Assembly (NCBI RefSeq): GCF_025685605.1
Contig: NZ_JAGTUT010000001.1
Location: forward strand, 806,001-870,000
Length of the DNA stretch: 64,000 bases
From: Granulicella arctica
GTDB lineage: Bacteria > Acidobacteriota > Terriglobia > Terriglobales > Acidobacteriaceae
Reading direction: 5' to 3'
Part shown: positions 43,456 to 52,847 of the stretch, piece by piece
Layout of the letters: each line of letters starts with the position of its first letter
Position numbering within the stretch: the first letter of the stretch is position 1
Made by a program: the position numbers and the translations under genes
Notes under the pieces: model-generated
The model's input: the letters and a program-made list of their open reading frames with translations, nothing else
What the model was told of the DNA's origin: nothing
The model's database searches: none

Positions 43456-45600
43456 CTAGTAATACAGCTTCAATCCAATCTGGACAAGCCTCGGATCCCT
43501 GGCCGCCGTAACGACTCCGAAGTTCGAAGAACCAAAAGTAGTCGCGTTATTTGAGTTCTGCGGGCCGGCAGCAGCAAACAGAAAGTTTGGATGGTTCAGA
43601 GCGTTATAGAACTCTCCGCGTAGCTCGAAGCGTCGAGCGTCGCCAACCGGGATCGCATCCTGCAGAAAGAGCCCGTATACCTTACGGTTGTAATCAACGT
43701 TATTGATATTGTTGATTGCACCCCCGGCTGGCTGTCCCGTCAGTAGCGTAGCCAACCCGCTTCCACCGGTACCCTGACTTCCAGGATTATCCGTAAATTG
43801 TGTGCCAAAGGTCAGGGTGCCACGCGGAGCAGCGGGTTGAAAGATCGTGAACTCTTCCGGCCGAACCTCTCCACCAAACTTGATGCTGTGGTCATGAACG
43901 ATCAGGGTGAACGTATCAGATACCGAATACGTGTTCTGGATTTCGTTCGACGGCAGGTACGTCGGGCTACCGAGCGTAGCCACATCATTGAAGAACATCT
44001 GTGGCAGGCCGCCATTGTCAGTGCCCGCCTGATACGGAACGCCCGGAAAACCGATCGTACCCGAGACGTCAGTACCCGAGTTGAACTGGAAGCGATTCGT
44101 ATGCAGCCGGTTGTAGCCGAGCCGTACTTCATTGACCCGGTTCGGAGTAAACACATGCGTCTCACTGATCGCGATCGAGTAAGCCCGATTGTCCCCTACA
44201 CCTGAAAAGAAACCACCGCCATCCGCCAGCCCCGGAAAGGGTGCCGGAATCGTCGACGGAGCCCGACTCATGCTGTAGCGATAGAAAATGTTGTCGCTAT
44301 GCGTCAACACTTGATCGACACGCACATCACCCTGGTTCGAAGTCCTCAACAACTTAGGATTCGACACGTAGTTATACCCTGCACCGTTAGCATTCGGAAG
44401 AGGATAGAGGGCTGCGAGCTTTAATCCCAGCGCATCGATGCTCGCTCTTGGGATCACGTTCGAAGGTGTTCCGTCCGCCGCATATCCAAACGGCACCCCA
44501 CAGTATCCCGTCGGGCTCGCTGCAGAAACCTGCGTCTGCTTTGTATCGAATAATTCACCGGCATAGGTCGCTCGACCGTTGCAATCCGCCACTCCAGTAT
44601 TCGAGGTCAAATCGAGTTGGCTGGAGAAATCACCGGCTCTCTGCAGCGCTGTTGGTACGAGTGAAGTATCCGTCTGTCCCTGCGATACCCGCAGCCCTTC
44701 GTAATCTGCGAAGAGAAACACCTTGTTGTGCACGATGGGCAAACCGACTGTCGCACCAAACTGATTCTGGTGATAAGGCGGCTTCGTCTGGTCGAAGTAG
44801 TTCTGCGCGTCGAACGTCTGGTTACGAAGGAACTCGTAGACTACGCCGTGAACATGATTCGACCCACTCTTCGTTGTTGCATTTACGACCGCACCCGTCG
44901 CCCGCCCAAACTCCGCCGAATACGAATCTGTCTCAACACGAAACTCTTGCAGCGCATCGACTGACGGCATCACTACGTAGTTAGCCTCGTTCAACAGGTC
45001 GGGCAGGTTCGAATTGTTATCGACGCCGTCCAGAAGAAAATTGTTTTGTAGCGATCTAGCCCCGTTTGCACTGAATCCAAAACCCTGCTCGTCACGAGCA
45101 CCGGGTTCGCTGATCGTTACCCCTGCTGTCAACTGTGCAAGTTGCACTGGATTGCGGCCATTCAAAGGCAGCGTCCGCATCGTCTCGCTATCAATCAACT
45201 GGCTGCGCTCTGAAGTTGCCGTCTCTAGCATTGGCGCACTATCGGTTACCTCGACTGAAGAACTCACAGCACCAGTGCGCAACGTCAAATCTAGCTGCTG
45301 CCGTTGCTGCACACTAAGTGTGAACGGTCCCGCAAGCGCCTGGTTGAAGCCTGATGCACTTACCGCCAGCCGATAGGTACCGATGTGCACCGGACTGATA
45401 GTCCATTCACCATTGGCCGAACTCTTGGCATGGTAAACGAAGTTAGTATCGACGTTGGTCACAGTAATTTCAGCCTGTGAAATCGTTGCACCTGTTGGAT
45501 CAGTAACACGACCGGCGACCGTGGCAGTATCGATCTGCGCCAGGAGCATTGAGCTTCCGGCGAAGAGGAGAGCAAAAAAACAAAGATTCGCGATCTTCAT
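43456..45600 (-). CDS. Oar-like TonB receptor with a large internal in-frame deletion
   Basis: The protein has 714 residues from the ATG at 45600 (AAGAAGAAT before it), whereas the other two receptors in the window have over 1120. The signal peptide, carboxypeptidase-regulatory domain (ATVAGRVTDPTGATISQAEITV), plug (LPLNGRNPVQLAQLTAG) and first half of the barrel are normal up to YGLFLQDA. At this point other receptors read QDDW followed by about 440 residues of barrel. Here the sequence jumps at about 43654 straight to the C-terminal IPVGDARRFELRGEFYNALNHPNF, so roughly 12-14 beta-strands are missing. The reading frame is intact. It may be a non-functional barrel, a shortened receptor or an assembly collapse. 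Confidence 0.88.
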   Translation of the reverse strand: MKIANLCFFALLFAGSSMLLAQIDTATVAGRVTDPTGATISQAEITVTNVDTNFVYHAKSSANGEWTISPVHIGTYRLAVSASGFNQALAGPFTLSVQQRQQLDLTLRTGAVSSSVEVTDSAPMLETATSERSQLIDSETMRTLPLNGRNPVQLAQLTAGVTISEPGARDEQGFGFSANGARSLQNNFLLDGVDNNSNLPDLLNEANYVVMPSVDALQEFRVETDSYSAEFGRATGAVVNATTKSGSNHVHGVVYEFLRNQTFDAQNYFDQTKPPYHQNQFGATVGLPIVHNKVFLFADYEGLRVSQGQTDTSLVPTALQRAGDFSSQLDLTSNTGVADCNGRATYAGELFDTKQTQVSAASPTGYCGVPFGYAADGTPSNVIPRASIDALGLKLAALYPLPNANGAGYNYVSNPKLLRTSNQGDVRVDQVLTHSDNIFYRYSMSRAPSTIPAPFPGLADGGGFFSGVGDNRAYSIAISETHVFTPNRVNEVRLGYNRLHTNRFQFNSGTDVSGTIGFPGVPYQAGTDNGGLPQMFFNDVATLGSPTYLPSNEIQNTYSVSDTFTLIVHDHSIKFGGEVRPEEFTIFQPAAPRGTLTFGTQFTDNPGSQGTGGSGLATLLTGQPAGGAINNINNVDYNRKVYGLFLQDAIPVGDARRFELRGEFYNALNHPNFLFAAAGPQNSNNATTFGSSNFGVVTAARDPRLVQIGLKLYY

Positions 45601-45640
45601 ATTCTTCTTCACCAGCAAAAGGCTAAATTTGCCTTCTGAA

Positions 45641-45696
45641 ATTTTCGTTTGTTTACGTATGCTTTGGATTTTCATGCACATCGTGCATATTGTCAA
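45641..45696 (-). promoter_or_regulatory. Promoter and operator-like sites of the shortened TonB receptor gene
   Basis: On the minus strand TTGACA (45691-45696) is followed after 17 bases by GAAAAT (45668-45673). The spacer holds a perfect palindrome, ATGCAC (45674-45679) and GTGCAT (45683-45688). Downstream of the -10 lies TTTCGTTTGTTTA (read on the plus strand, 45643-45655), matching the AgaR-type TTTC-R-TTTY-R-TTTY form. Confidence 0.5.
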
Positions 45697-45872
45697 TCAA
45701 TCGATTCCTATAAACCTCGTTCGCTTCTCTTGAAGGAGGTGCACTTGCTCAATAGTGCGGAGGACCGCTGAAGACGCTCATTCGTCTTTCGCTGGCTTCC
45801 ACTCACACAAGAGCTTCCCATAGACATCCGAGTGGAGTACATTTCTCTCGAGTAGTCATTCGAGGGAACGAC

Positions 45873-46220
45873 ATGGGACCAAAGAAAGCAGCAGCCGGTG
45901 ACATTCTCCAGGGAACTCTAGACATGCTCATTCTTCGCACCCTCGTCACAGGCCCGGCTCACGGACACACTATTGCTCAGGTCATTGAGCGTACCTCCGA
46001 GAACGCTTTGGAGGTCGAGCAAGGCTCTCTCTATCCTGCACTCCATCGCCTCGAAGATCGTAGCCTCCTTGAATCCGAGTGGGGCATCAGCGACAACAAT
46101 CGTAAGGCGAAGTTCTATCGCCTTACCCCACAAGGCCGCAAGGAACTTATCGCCGTCACCGGCCGCTGGCGTCACATGATCCGCGCGATCAGCCTTATTC
46201 TCGGTGAGGCGAGCGAGTAA
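45873..46220 (+). CDS. PadR-family transcriptional regulator
   Basis: Small winged-helix repressor of 115 residues. LQGTLDMLILRTLVTGPAHGHTIAQVIE and the signature LEVEQGSLYPALHRLEDRSLLESEWG are typical of the PadR group, followed by RKAKFYRLTPQGRKEL. GAGGGAAC precedes the ATG. It lies 15 bp before the ADOP permease gene, an arrangement repeated many times in acidobacterial genomes, and probably controls that operon. Confidence 0.96.
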   Translation: MGPKKAAAGDILQGTLDMLILRTLVTGPAHGHTIAQVIERTSENALEVEQGSLYPALHRLEDRSLLESEWGISDNNRKAKFYRLTPQGRKELIAVTGRWRHMIRAISLILGEASE

Positions 46221-46235
46221 CAAAGGGGAAGCCAC

Positions 46236-48896
46236 ATGCATCTGCAGCGTTTCATGCACCGCCGAAGGAAAGACGCCGACCTCGCTGAAGAAATGAGCGC
46301 TCACCTCGCCTTTGAAGAGGACGCCAACACCGCCCGCGGTCTTCAGCCCAAAGAAGCTCACCGTCAGGCTCGCCTTAGGTTCGGTAATCCCCAGACCACG
46401 CGCGAACAGGTCTGGCGCTATCGCTCAATACCTTGGCTCGACGACATCGCGAGAGACCTCCGCTTCGTCATTCGCTCCCTCGCCAAAACTCCCGGCTTCA
46501 GCATCATCGCCATCCTCGTCATCGCCGTAGGCATAGGGGTCAACACCGCTGTCTTTTCCGTCATCAACACCGTCCTGCTCAAACCCCTCAGCTATCCTGA
46601 TCCACAAGCGCTTGTGCAACTCATGAACTCCGGACCGCGAGGCTCCTTTCCCGGCGCGAATGTTCCCAAGTACAACATCTGGCGTAAACAGACCAGCGTC
46701 TTCCAGCAAGTAGCCGGATACGACTTTGGCGGAGCTGGCCTCAATCTCACAGGTGGCGATCATCCCCAGCAGGTACAGGGCATTCACGTCACATCCGATT
46801 ATTTCGCCATGTTTGGCGCACCTCTCATCATCGGCCGCTCCTTCACCGCCGCTGAAGATAGCCCCAACGGTGGCCGCAACGTCGTGCTCAGCTACAGCCT
46901 CTGGAAGTCGCGCTTCGGCGGAAACCCCAACATCGTCGGCACCCCGATTCAGATCGACAACCAGCCGTACCTCGTCGTCGGTGTTGTCGGACGTAGTTTC
47001 GTCACCGATCCCGTCGGCGATCTCTGGCTCCCGTTCCAGTTCGATCCGAACTCCCACGACATGGCTCATTACTTCACCGTAGCTGCGCGGCTCAAATCTG
47101 GTATCACCATTCAGCAGGCGAACGCCCAACTCAAACTCACAGCCGAACAGTATCAGCGCGAATACGGCGGAGCGCCTGCTTCCCAGGAAGGCTTCTCCGT
47201 GATCTCCCTGCAAGAGTCGATCATCGGTGACACCCGCTACTCGCTCTTCATCCTCTTCGGTGCCGTCATCTTCGTTCTCCTCATAGCGTGTGCCAACGTG
47301 GCAAACCTTCTGCTCGCCCGCGCCTCGGTGCGCAAGCGCGAGTTCGCCACACGCGCCGCCCTGGGTGCCGGACGCGCCCAGATCATCCGCCAACTCCTCA
47401 CCGAAAGCCTTGCTCTCTCACTTACAGGCGGTCTGCTCGGCCTGATCGTCGGCTTCGTCGGCCTTCGCCTGCTACTCAACGTCAGCCCCGGAGGCATCCC
47501 GCGGCTCGGCGAAGATGGCTCCGCTGTTACCCTCGATGCCCACATCCTCATCTTCACCCTTGGCATCTCCGTACTCACCGGCATCCTCTTCGGCCTTGTT
47601 CCCGCCATCAGCGCCTCCCGCACCAACCTCGCCGCCACCCTCAACGAGAGCAGCAGCCGTTCCGGCCTCGGTCTCCGTAGCGGCAAGATTCGGTCGGGCC
47701 TGGTCGTTACCGAGATGGCCCTTGCTCTCATTCTCGTCATCGGCGCAGGCCTCCTCATCCGCACCTACCTCAAGCTCCAGGCAGTCGACCCCGGCTTCGA
47801 GACGCACAACGTCCTCACCATGGCCATGTCGATAAGCGGCGACCGCTTCCAGAAGTCTGCCAACGTCGACCAGATCATTCGCGATGGTACCGACCGCCTC
47901 AAAGCTCTCCCTGGGGTAGCCAACGCCGCCGCAGGATGCTGCCTGCCGCTCGTCGGCGGCTTCGGCGTTCCCTTCGACATTGTTGGTCGCCCCAAGGGGG
48001 CCAACCGCTCCACCGGTGGGGCGGGCTACTACTCCGTATCCGGCAACTACTTCGATGTCTTCAGAATTCCTGTCCTTCGCGGCCGCGTCTTCACCGACCG
48101 CGACAACGCCGCCTCACCCAACGTCGTCATGATCAACGAGACCATGGCGAAGCAGTACTGGCCCAACGGTGATCCCCTCAAGGATCGCCTCCTCACCGGC
48201 GTCGGCATGGGTCCTATCTTCGCTGAGCCTGCTCGACAGATCATTGGCATCGTCGGCGACACCCATGATGGCGCCCTTAATGAGACCCCCCGCCCAACCA
48301 TGTACTTTCCCGTAGCCCAGATGCCCGATGCCGAGACCGCCCTCAACTCCCGCGTCGCCCCGCTCTGGTGGGCTATACGCACCAAGGGTGACCCGCACGA
48401 CGTAGTGGCTTCCATCACTGCCGCTCTTCGCGACGCCACCGGAGGCCTTCCCGTAGCCCACGTCCTGACAATGGATGAGATCGTCCTCCATACCACCGCC
48501 CGCCAGCGGTTCAACATGCTCCTCCTCATCATCTTCGGAGCCTCCGGTCTTCTCATGGCCGCCATCGGCGTCTACGGCCTCATGGCCTACTCCGTTCAGC
48601 AGCGCACGCAGGAGATAGGCATCCGCATGGCGCTCGGCGCACAGGCCTCCTCCCTTCGCAACATGGTCATCCGCCAGGGCATGACGCTGGCCCTTCTCGG
48701 CGTAGCGGTCGGCATCGCCGGAGCATTCTGGCTTACCCGCCTTCTCGCCAGCCTTCTCTTCGGCGTTACGGCTTGGGACCCTGCTGCTTTCCTTGCCACA
48801 CCATTTCTTCTAACTGCCGTCGCTCTTCTCGCCATCTGGATACCCGCCCGCCTCGCGACTGATATCGACCCCATGACTGCCCTACGCTCCGAGTAG
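46236..48896 (+). CDS. ADOP-family (MacB-like) ABC transporter permease
   Basis: Orphan duplicated permease of 886 residues. A soluble N-terminal helix pair (LQRFMHRRRKDADLAEEMSAHLAFEED) is followed by a first MacB unit: helix FSIIAILVIAVGIGVNTAVFSVIN, a periplasmic MacB-PCD domain, and three helices (residues about 340-450). A second such unit covers about residues 490-886, ending with IPARLATDIDPMTALRSE. No ATPase gene adjoins it, as is usual for ADOP members. The role is likely mechanotransmission or export of an unknown compound. The opposite strand also has long open frames, an effect of GC-rich codon use. Confidence 0.95.
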   Translation: MHLQRFMHRRRKDADLAEEMSAHLAFEEDANTARGLQPKEAHRQARLRFGNPQTTREQVWRYRSIPWLDDIARDLRFVIRSLAKTPGFSIIAILVIAVGIGVNTAVFSVINTVLLKPLSYPDPQALVQLMNSGPRGSFPGANVPKYNIWRKQTSVFQQVAGYDFGGAGLNLTGGDHPQQVQGIHVTSDYFAMFGAPLIIGRSFTAAEDSPNGGRNVVLSYSLWKSRFGGNPNIVGTPIQIDNQPYLVVGVVGRSFVTDPVGDLWLPFQFDPNSHDMAHYFTVAARLKSGITIQQANAQLKLTAEQYQREYGGAPASQEGFSVISLQESIIGDTRYSLFILFGAVIFVLLIACANVANLLLARASVRKREFATRAALGAGRAQIIRQLLTESLALSLTGGLLGLIVGFVGLRLLLNVSPGGIPRLGEDGSAVTLDAHILIFTLGISVLTGILFGLVPAISASRTNLAATLNESSSRSGLGLRSGKIRSGLVVTEMALALILVIGAGLLIRTYLKLQAVDPGFETHNVLTMAMSISGDRFQKSANVDQIIRDGTDRLKALPGVANAAAGCCLPLVGGFGVPFDIVGRPKGANRSTGGAGYYSVSGNYFDVFRIPVLRGRVFTDRDNAASPNVVMINETMAKQYWPNGDPLKDRLLTGVGMGPIFAEPARQIIGIVGDTHDGALNETPRPTMYFPVAQMPDAETALNSRVAPLWWAIRTKGDPHDVVASITAALRDATGGLPVAHVLTMDEIVLHTTARQRFNMLLLIIFGASGLLMAAIGVYGLMAYSVQQRTQEIGIRMALGAQASSLRNMVIRQGMTLALLGVAVGIAGAFWLTRLLASLLFGVTAWDPAAFLATPFLLTAVALLAIWIPARLATDIDPMTALRSE

Positions 48897-48913
48897 ATGC
48901 GTGCGCAGGAACA

Positions 48914-51721
48914 TCATTGCAGCGCCTCTTCCTTGAGAAGGATGCGACCAAGAAGGCCTGAGGATATAGGTTCTACCTTGTCGAGATCCTGCATTTGAAA
49001 GCGGTCGCCATACCTGGCGATCAGCGGCTTGTAGTCATGTGCTGGCAGACCAGACCAGGAGTTGAGCGCGGTGTTGTAGACACGAATTTCGATGTGGTTG
49101 AGGCCGCGCACGAGGAGCTTTGAAACTTCGATACGATACGGTGGATGCCAGAGGGCACCTGCCGCCTTGCCATTGATGAAGACCAACGCAGCTTCATGAA
49201 GAGGCGGGTCGTAGTAGGCATGCATGCCGGGCCCCGGTTTGGTTAGCAATGGATCAGGAATGCCGTTCGCACCCAACACCGCCGGCTCTGCTTGAGAGTT
49301 CGGACTACCGGGGAGAGCGACACCCCCTTCGACCTCGAGATAGACCGCCTCGACAGGCTTTGACTCAAGTGTGAAATCCCGCGTATAAGCGGCCTCCCCT
49401 GAGTAATGAAGCGTAGCGCGATCAGCAATCCAGTCAGTTAAACTGTGCTCCGTCACCGTCTTGCCGTCACCGCTGAACCTGACCTGCCAGTCGGAACTAA
49501 GATCTGCCAAATTCCGAACGGAAACAACTTTCGCTGGGCCCGTCCGCAAATTCGAGAAGATAAAAATTCGCGACTCGTAAGGTGCCAGATGGATACTTTG
49601 GCGTACAGCTAAGACAGATGAAACCATTGCGCTCTCTGGGTCGATAGTGACGCCAGCACGATAGACGCTCCCGAAAGTAGCGAACATAGCAAGTGCCTGA
49701 TTTCCTGTATTGGCGACAAAGTAGATATCTGCATCCGGAAGCTTACGTCGAATGAAGCCAACGCTACGTCGTAACTCATCTTCGGTTGATGACATCTCTA
49801 GGGTCTTGCGGACGGCTTCAATACGAAGGTCCGGTGCCACGGTTCGGTGAAGAGCTTCTGCAAGATCCGCAATCGTGGCAGCCCGAGCCCCACCGTCCAG
49901 AACCTCGGACGATATCCGAAGAAGATCCGCATCAGGGTTCCCGCTTTCATCAACAAACTTCTGCTTCCCTACTACCATCACCTTGCCTCCCGCGGCGGTA
50001 TATTCCCGAAGCTTCTTCATCGTCGCCAGCGGCACACGTTTCGTCGGCGGGATAATTACCACCGGATAGCTGATGCCAAGACGCTCGATCGCATCGGCAT
50101 CAATAAAATCGACGTTATAACCAGCCGCGAGAATCGCAGACATAAGTTCAGGATTGATGAGCTTCGTCATCGCTCCCGACACGGATACCTTCCCCGGCGA
50201 GAAGCTCGCCCAGGCATCATCTGTAGGCAGCAGGATGGCGACTTGGTTGGCGGGTTTACCTTGGCGAAGAAGATAGCTGATGCGGGCGATATAGTCATTG
50301 ACCGCGGGCATGACCGGATGCCACGGGTTGCGGTCGTTAAAGACAGCAGCAGCGTAGAGGCTCCAACCCGGCTCACCGTTAGCGCTTGCCTGGGGTGGTG
50401 AATAGGGCCAACCATGGAAGATCAGTTGGTTTTCGCCCATGATGAAATCAATGTCAGCTTCGGCTTTCATATCCAGTGGAGTAGCCCGGAAGACGGGCGA
50501 ATGCAGCCAGGTAAATGTTTCGCCAGAGGAGACCTTGTTCCCGAAGACGTGGTTGGCTGAAGTCGCCCACCGGAGAGTAGAAAAAGCACGCCACTGAGGG
50601 CCTTCTCCTTCAGGCAGTGCAGCTAGCCGCTGGCTGGAAAAGCTGACGGCCGGCTCACCATATGTCTGCGACCGGAATTTCGTGCCATGCGTTTCAGCCC
50701 AGCCGTTGATCTGCGTGAGGTAGTTTTCGTCCACTAACTCCGTCAAGGTCCGACCGTAATCGTGACGTACTTTGTCAGCGGCAATCGATCCCCCAGCAGC
50801 AAACTCAGGAAGGTGCGGGATGAGGTCATAGCCTCGACGCTTTTTAAACTCATCAGGCAGACGGGGAGTCCAATCGGCCCCGTAAGCCTCAAGAGAGTCC
50901 GAGAAGATTGCGTAAGGCGGTGTAGCACTAAACGCCTTCAGGAGGGGCTCCCCGACTGATCTCAAATGACTTGCCACGGCTTCATGGCTGAAGGGGTCCA
51001 GGACAAATCCCTCCGCTCCCACCGCCGCTCGCTTGACCTGCTGACCAGTGTGGCTGGCCATAAAGAAAAGCGCCACTTGCGGAGTGTTCGATGTGACGGC
51101 ATAGTCCTTTCGGAGGGGCTTGGCAGAGGAAGGATCCCAGTGCTTCGGCTCACCGGAAACAAGGAAGGCTGCGATGAGTGTTTCGCCCTCAGCCAGCCGC
51201 GGAGAGACTCCCGAAGTGGCCTTCGACGGAACCGGCATCTCCACAATGCGAAGCCGACCGGCGGCCTCGGTAAGCGTGGTGGCAGGGCCGCCATAGGGCC
51301 AGCCACTACAGAGTGTTAGATCGATCCGGAGATCAAGCTTACGTGCTTCAGCCTGAGCGTACGTAACCGCAGCGAGCATCTCCTGTCCCAGAAACGGCAG
51401 GTTCTTCAGATTGAGCGCGGGGTCATCCAAAACCTCGGGATAGACGAAAGCAAGCTCCGCGCCTCCTATCCCATCCGCCTTCATCTGCCGCAGCTCTCGA
51501 AGAATCTCAGGCTTCTCCACAGCCGCTCCGAACCACCACCACCGGACCATGGGTCGGCTTTCGTTGGGTGGTGTCATAAAGGTCTTCTCGATGCTCGCGA
51601 TCGACGGAGCCATCTGCGCTTCAATAGAGACGACACCAGACGCGAAGAGCAGGACAATAGGAATCAGGAACGCAATCGGCAACTCCATTGCAATTTGTTT
51701 GCAGGTCTCCAAACGATCCAT
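48914..51721 (-). CDS. GH106-like alpha-L-rhamnosidase
   Basis: Exported glycosidase of 935 residues from the ATG at 51721, which has AGAGGAAC before it; a TTG 30 bases upstream is an alternative. The membrane-like segment ELPIAFLIPIVLLFASGVV is the signal. RPMVRWWWFGAAVEKPEILREL and DGIGGAELAFVYPE form the start of the family TIM barrel. DSLEAYGADWTPRLPDEFKKRRGYDL is the most characteristic GH106-like segment. A C-terminal galactose-binding-like domain ends the protein (GALWHPPYRIEVSKLLVRGLN). It faces an SGNH hydrolase gene across 340 bp, suggesting joint breakdown of a rhamnose-containing, possibly acetylated glycan. Confidence 0.85.
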   Translation of the reverse strand: MDRLETCKQIAMELPIAFLIPIVLLFASGVVSIEAQMAPSIASIEKTFMTPPNESRPMVRWWWFGAAVEKPEILRELRQMKADGIGGAELAFVYPEVLDDPALNLKNLPFLGQEMLAAVTYAQAEARKLDLRIDLTLCSGWPYGGPATTLTEAAGRLRIVEMPVPSKATSGVSPRLAEGETLIAAFLVSGEPKHWDPSSAKPLRKDYAVTSNTPQVALFFMASHTGQQVKRAAVGAEGFVLDPFSHEAVASHLRSVGEPLLKAFSATPPYAIFSDSLEAYGADWTPRLPDEFKKRRGYDLIPHLPEFAAGGSIAADKVRHDYGRTLTELVDENYLTQINGWAETHGTKFRSQTYGEPAVSFSSQRLAALPEGEGPQWRAFSTLRWATSANHVFGNKVSSGETFTWLHSPVFRATPLDMKAEADIDFIMGENQLIFHGWPYSPPQASANGEPGWSLYAAAVFNDRNPWHPVMPAVNDYIARISYLLRQGKPANQVAILLPTDDAWASFSPGKVSVSGAMTKLINPELMSAILAAGYNVDFIDADAIERLGISYPVVIIPPTKRVPLATMKKLREYTAAGGKVMVVGKQKFVDESGNPDADLLRISSEVLDGGARAATIADLAEALHRTVAPDLRIEAVRKTLEMSSTEDELRRSVGFIRRKLPDADIYFVANTGNQALAMFATFGSVYRAGVTIDPESAMVSSVLAVRQSIHLAPYESRIFIFSNLRTGPAKVVSVRNLADLSSDWQVRFSGDGKTVTEHSLTDWIADRATLHYSGEAAYTRDFTLESKPVEAVYLEVEGGVALPGSPNSQAEPAVLGANGIPDPLLTKPGPGMHAYYDPPLHEAALVFINGKAAGALWHPPYRIEVSKLLVRGLNHIEIRVYNTALNSWSGLPAHDYKPLIARYGDRFQMQDLDKVEPISSGLLGRILLKEEALQ

Positions 51722-52060
51722 CCCGTTCCTCTGAGTCAAGTTATCGGGCAAGTCTATTCCATTTGACCAGGGAGCGCCCTACGGCTTCATCTGCACGGTC
51801 AAACTCAGCCGCCATGCTATCGGCATCGATGCCTCTCACGAGCGACGACCAAACCGTGCAGTCCCATCGGCCAAGCGACGAATCGCATCATTCGGTTCGC
51901 TTCGTCGTCCGGGAGAATAATGGAAATAGTGCGGTTTCTGAGCAATCCGGTATACATCAACCTATAACCAGCCACTATTCTGTCCCTTCGCCGATGGAAG
52001 GATATTCTTGAATGGTCAGGGCAGTTGAGAAACTCGTAAGCACATCAAGAGAGCAGTCAC
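51722..52060. other. Divergent promoter region between GH106-like and SGNH genes
   Basis: No gene and no clear repeat are seen in these 339 bases. Promoters for both flanking genes are expected here. Confidence 0.4.
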
Positions 52061-52756
52061 ATGTCGATGCCGTACAAACTCCTTTCACTAATTGCCTCTT
52101 CCTGCATCCTCTTTGCTCCTCTCGCTCGATCGCAGCAGGAGAAGCAACTACCAGCCTCTCGCCCCGAGGAGATTGAATGGACTTGGGAAGTACGCCCGGC
52201 ACATGTCAATCCAACTCTGCCCAACGTGCTGCTCGTCGGCGATTCAATCACCAGGAACTACTACCCAGAAGTCCAGCGGGAGCTTAGCCAGGCGGCGAAT
52301 GTCTACCTCTTTGCCACATCTACCTCTGTAGGAGATCCTCGCCTTCCTCATCAGCTAGCCGAGTTCGCCTCGCTGCAACACATCGACTTCCAAATAGTCC
52401 ACTTCAACAACGGGATGCACGGATGGACCTACTCCGAAGCTGAGTACAAACAAGCGTTCCCGTCATTCCTCTTCGCACTGCGGGGCATCGCACCACAGGC
52501 ACACCTCATCTGGGCAAGCATTACTCCCGTGAAATCCGAAACACAGCCCGGCCCAACAAACATCCGCATCGAAGTTCGAAATGACATAGCGGGAAGCCTG
52601 ATCAAGGCCGCTGGCATTCCGATTGACGATCAGCACGAACTCATGACTCATCACACGGACCAGTATGAGGATAGCGTGCACTTCAACACCACTGGAGCCA
52701 TCGTTCAAGGTCAGCAGGTCACGAAAACAATCCGTCTTTACCTCATGAAACCCTGA
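52061..52756 (+). CDS. Exported SGNH/GDSL-family hydrolase
   Basis: Esterase/lipase-fold protein of 231 residues. After a signal peptide ending near ARSQQ comes block I VLLVGDSITRN with the nucleophile Ser62. A Gly is in block II region, Asn-Asn-Gly in block III (VHFNNGMHG), and the catalytic Asp204-x-x-His207 pair is in YEDSVHFN. All residues of the active site are present. It lies opposite a GH106-like rhamnosidase gene, so deacetylation of a plant or microbial polysaccharide is plausible but not shown. Confidence 0.9.
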   Translation: MSMPYKLLSLIASSCILFAPLARSQQEKQLPASRPEEIEWTWEVRPAHVNPTLPNVLLVGDSITRNYYPEVQRELSQAANVYLFATSTSVGDPRLPHQLAEFASLQHIDFQIVHFNNGMHGWTYSEAEYKQAFPSFLFALRGIAPQAHLIWASITPVKSETQPGPTNIRIEVRNDIAGSLIKAAGIPIDDQHELMTHHTDQYEDSVHFNTTGAIVQGQQVTKTIRLYLMKP

Positions 52757-52847
52757 GGACTCGCTGGGTTCCTGCCTGACTGTGTCGACCTGTCACCGCG
52801 TCAGCACCAGGTGCAAGTAAAATCAGTTTGAAGTTGGAGACGAGACC

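Noticed and set aside
46425-47393. 322-codon minus-strand frame rich in Glu, Asp and Gly
   Set aside because: Antisense shadow of the ADOP permease gene, which is complete and well supported.
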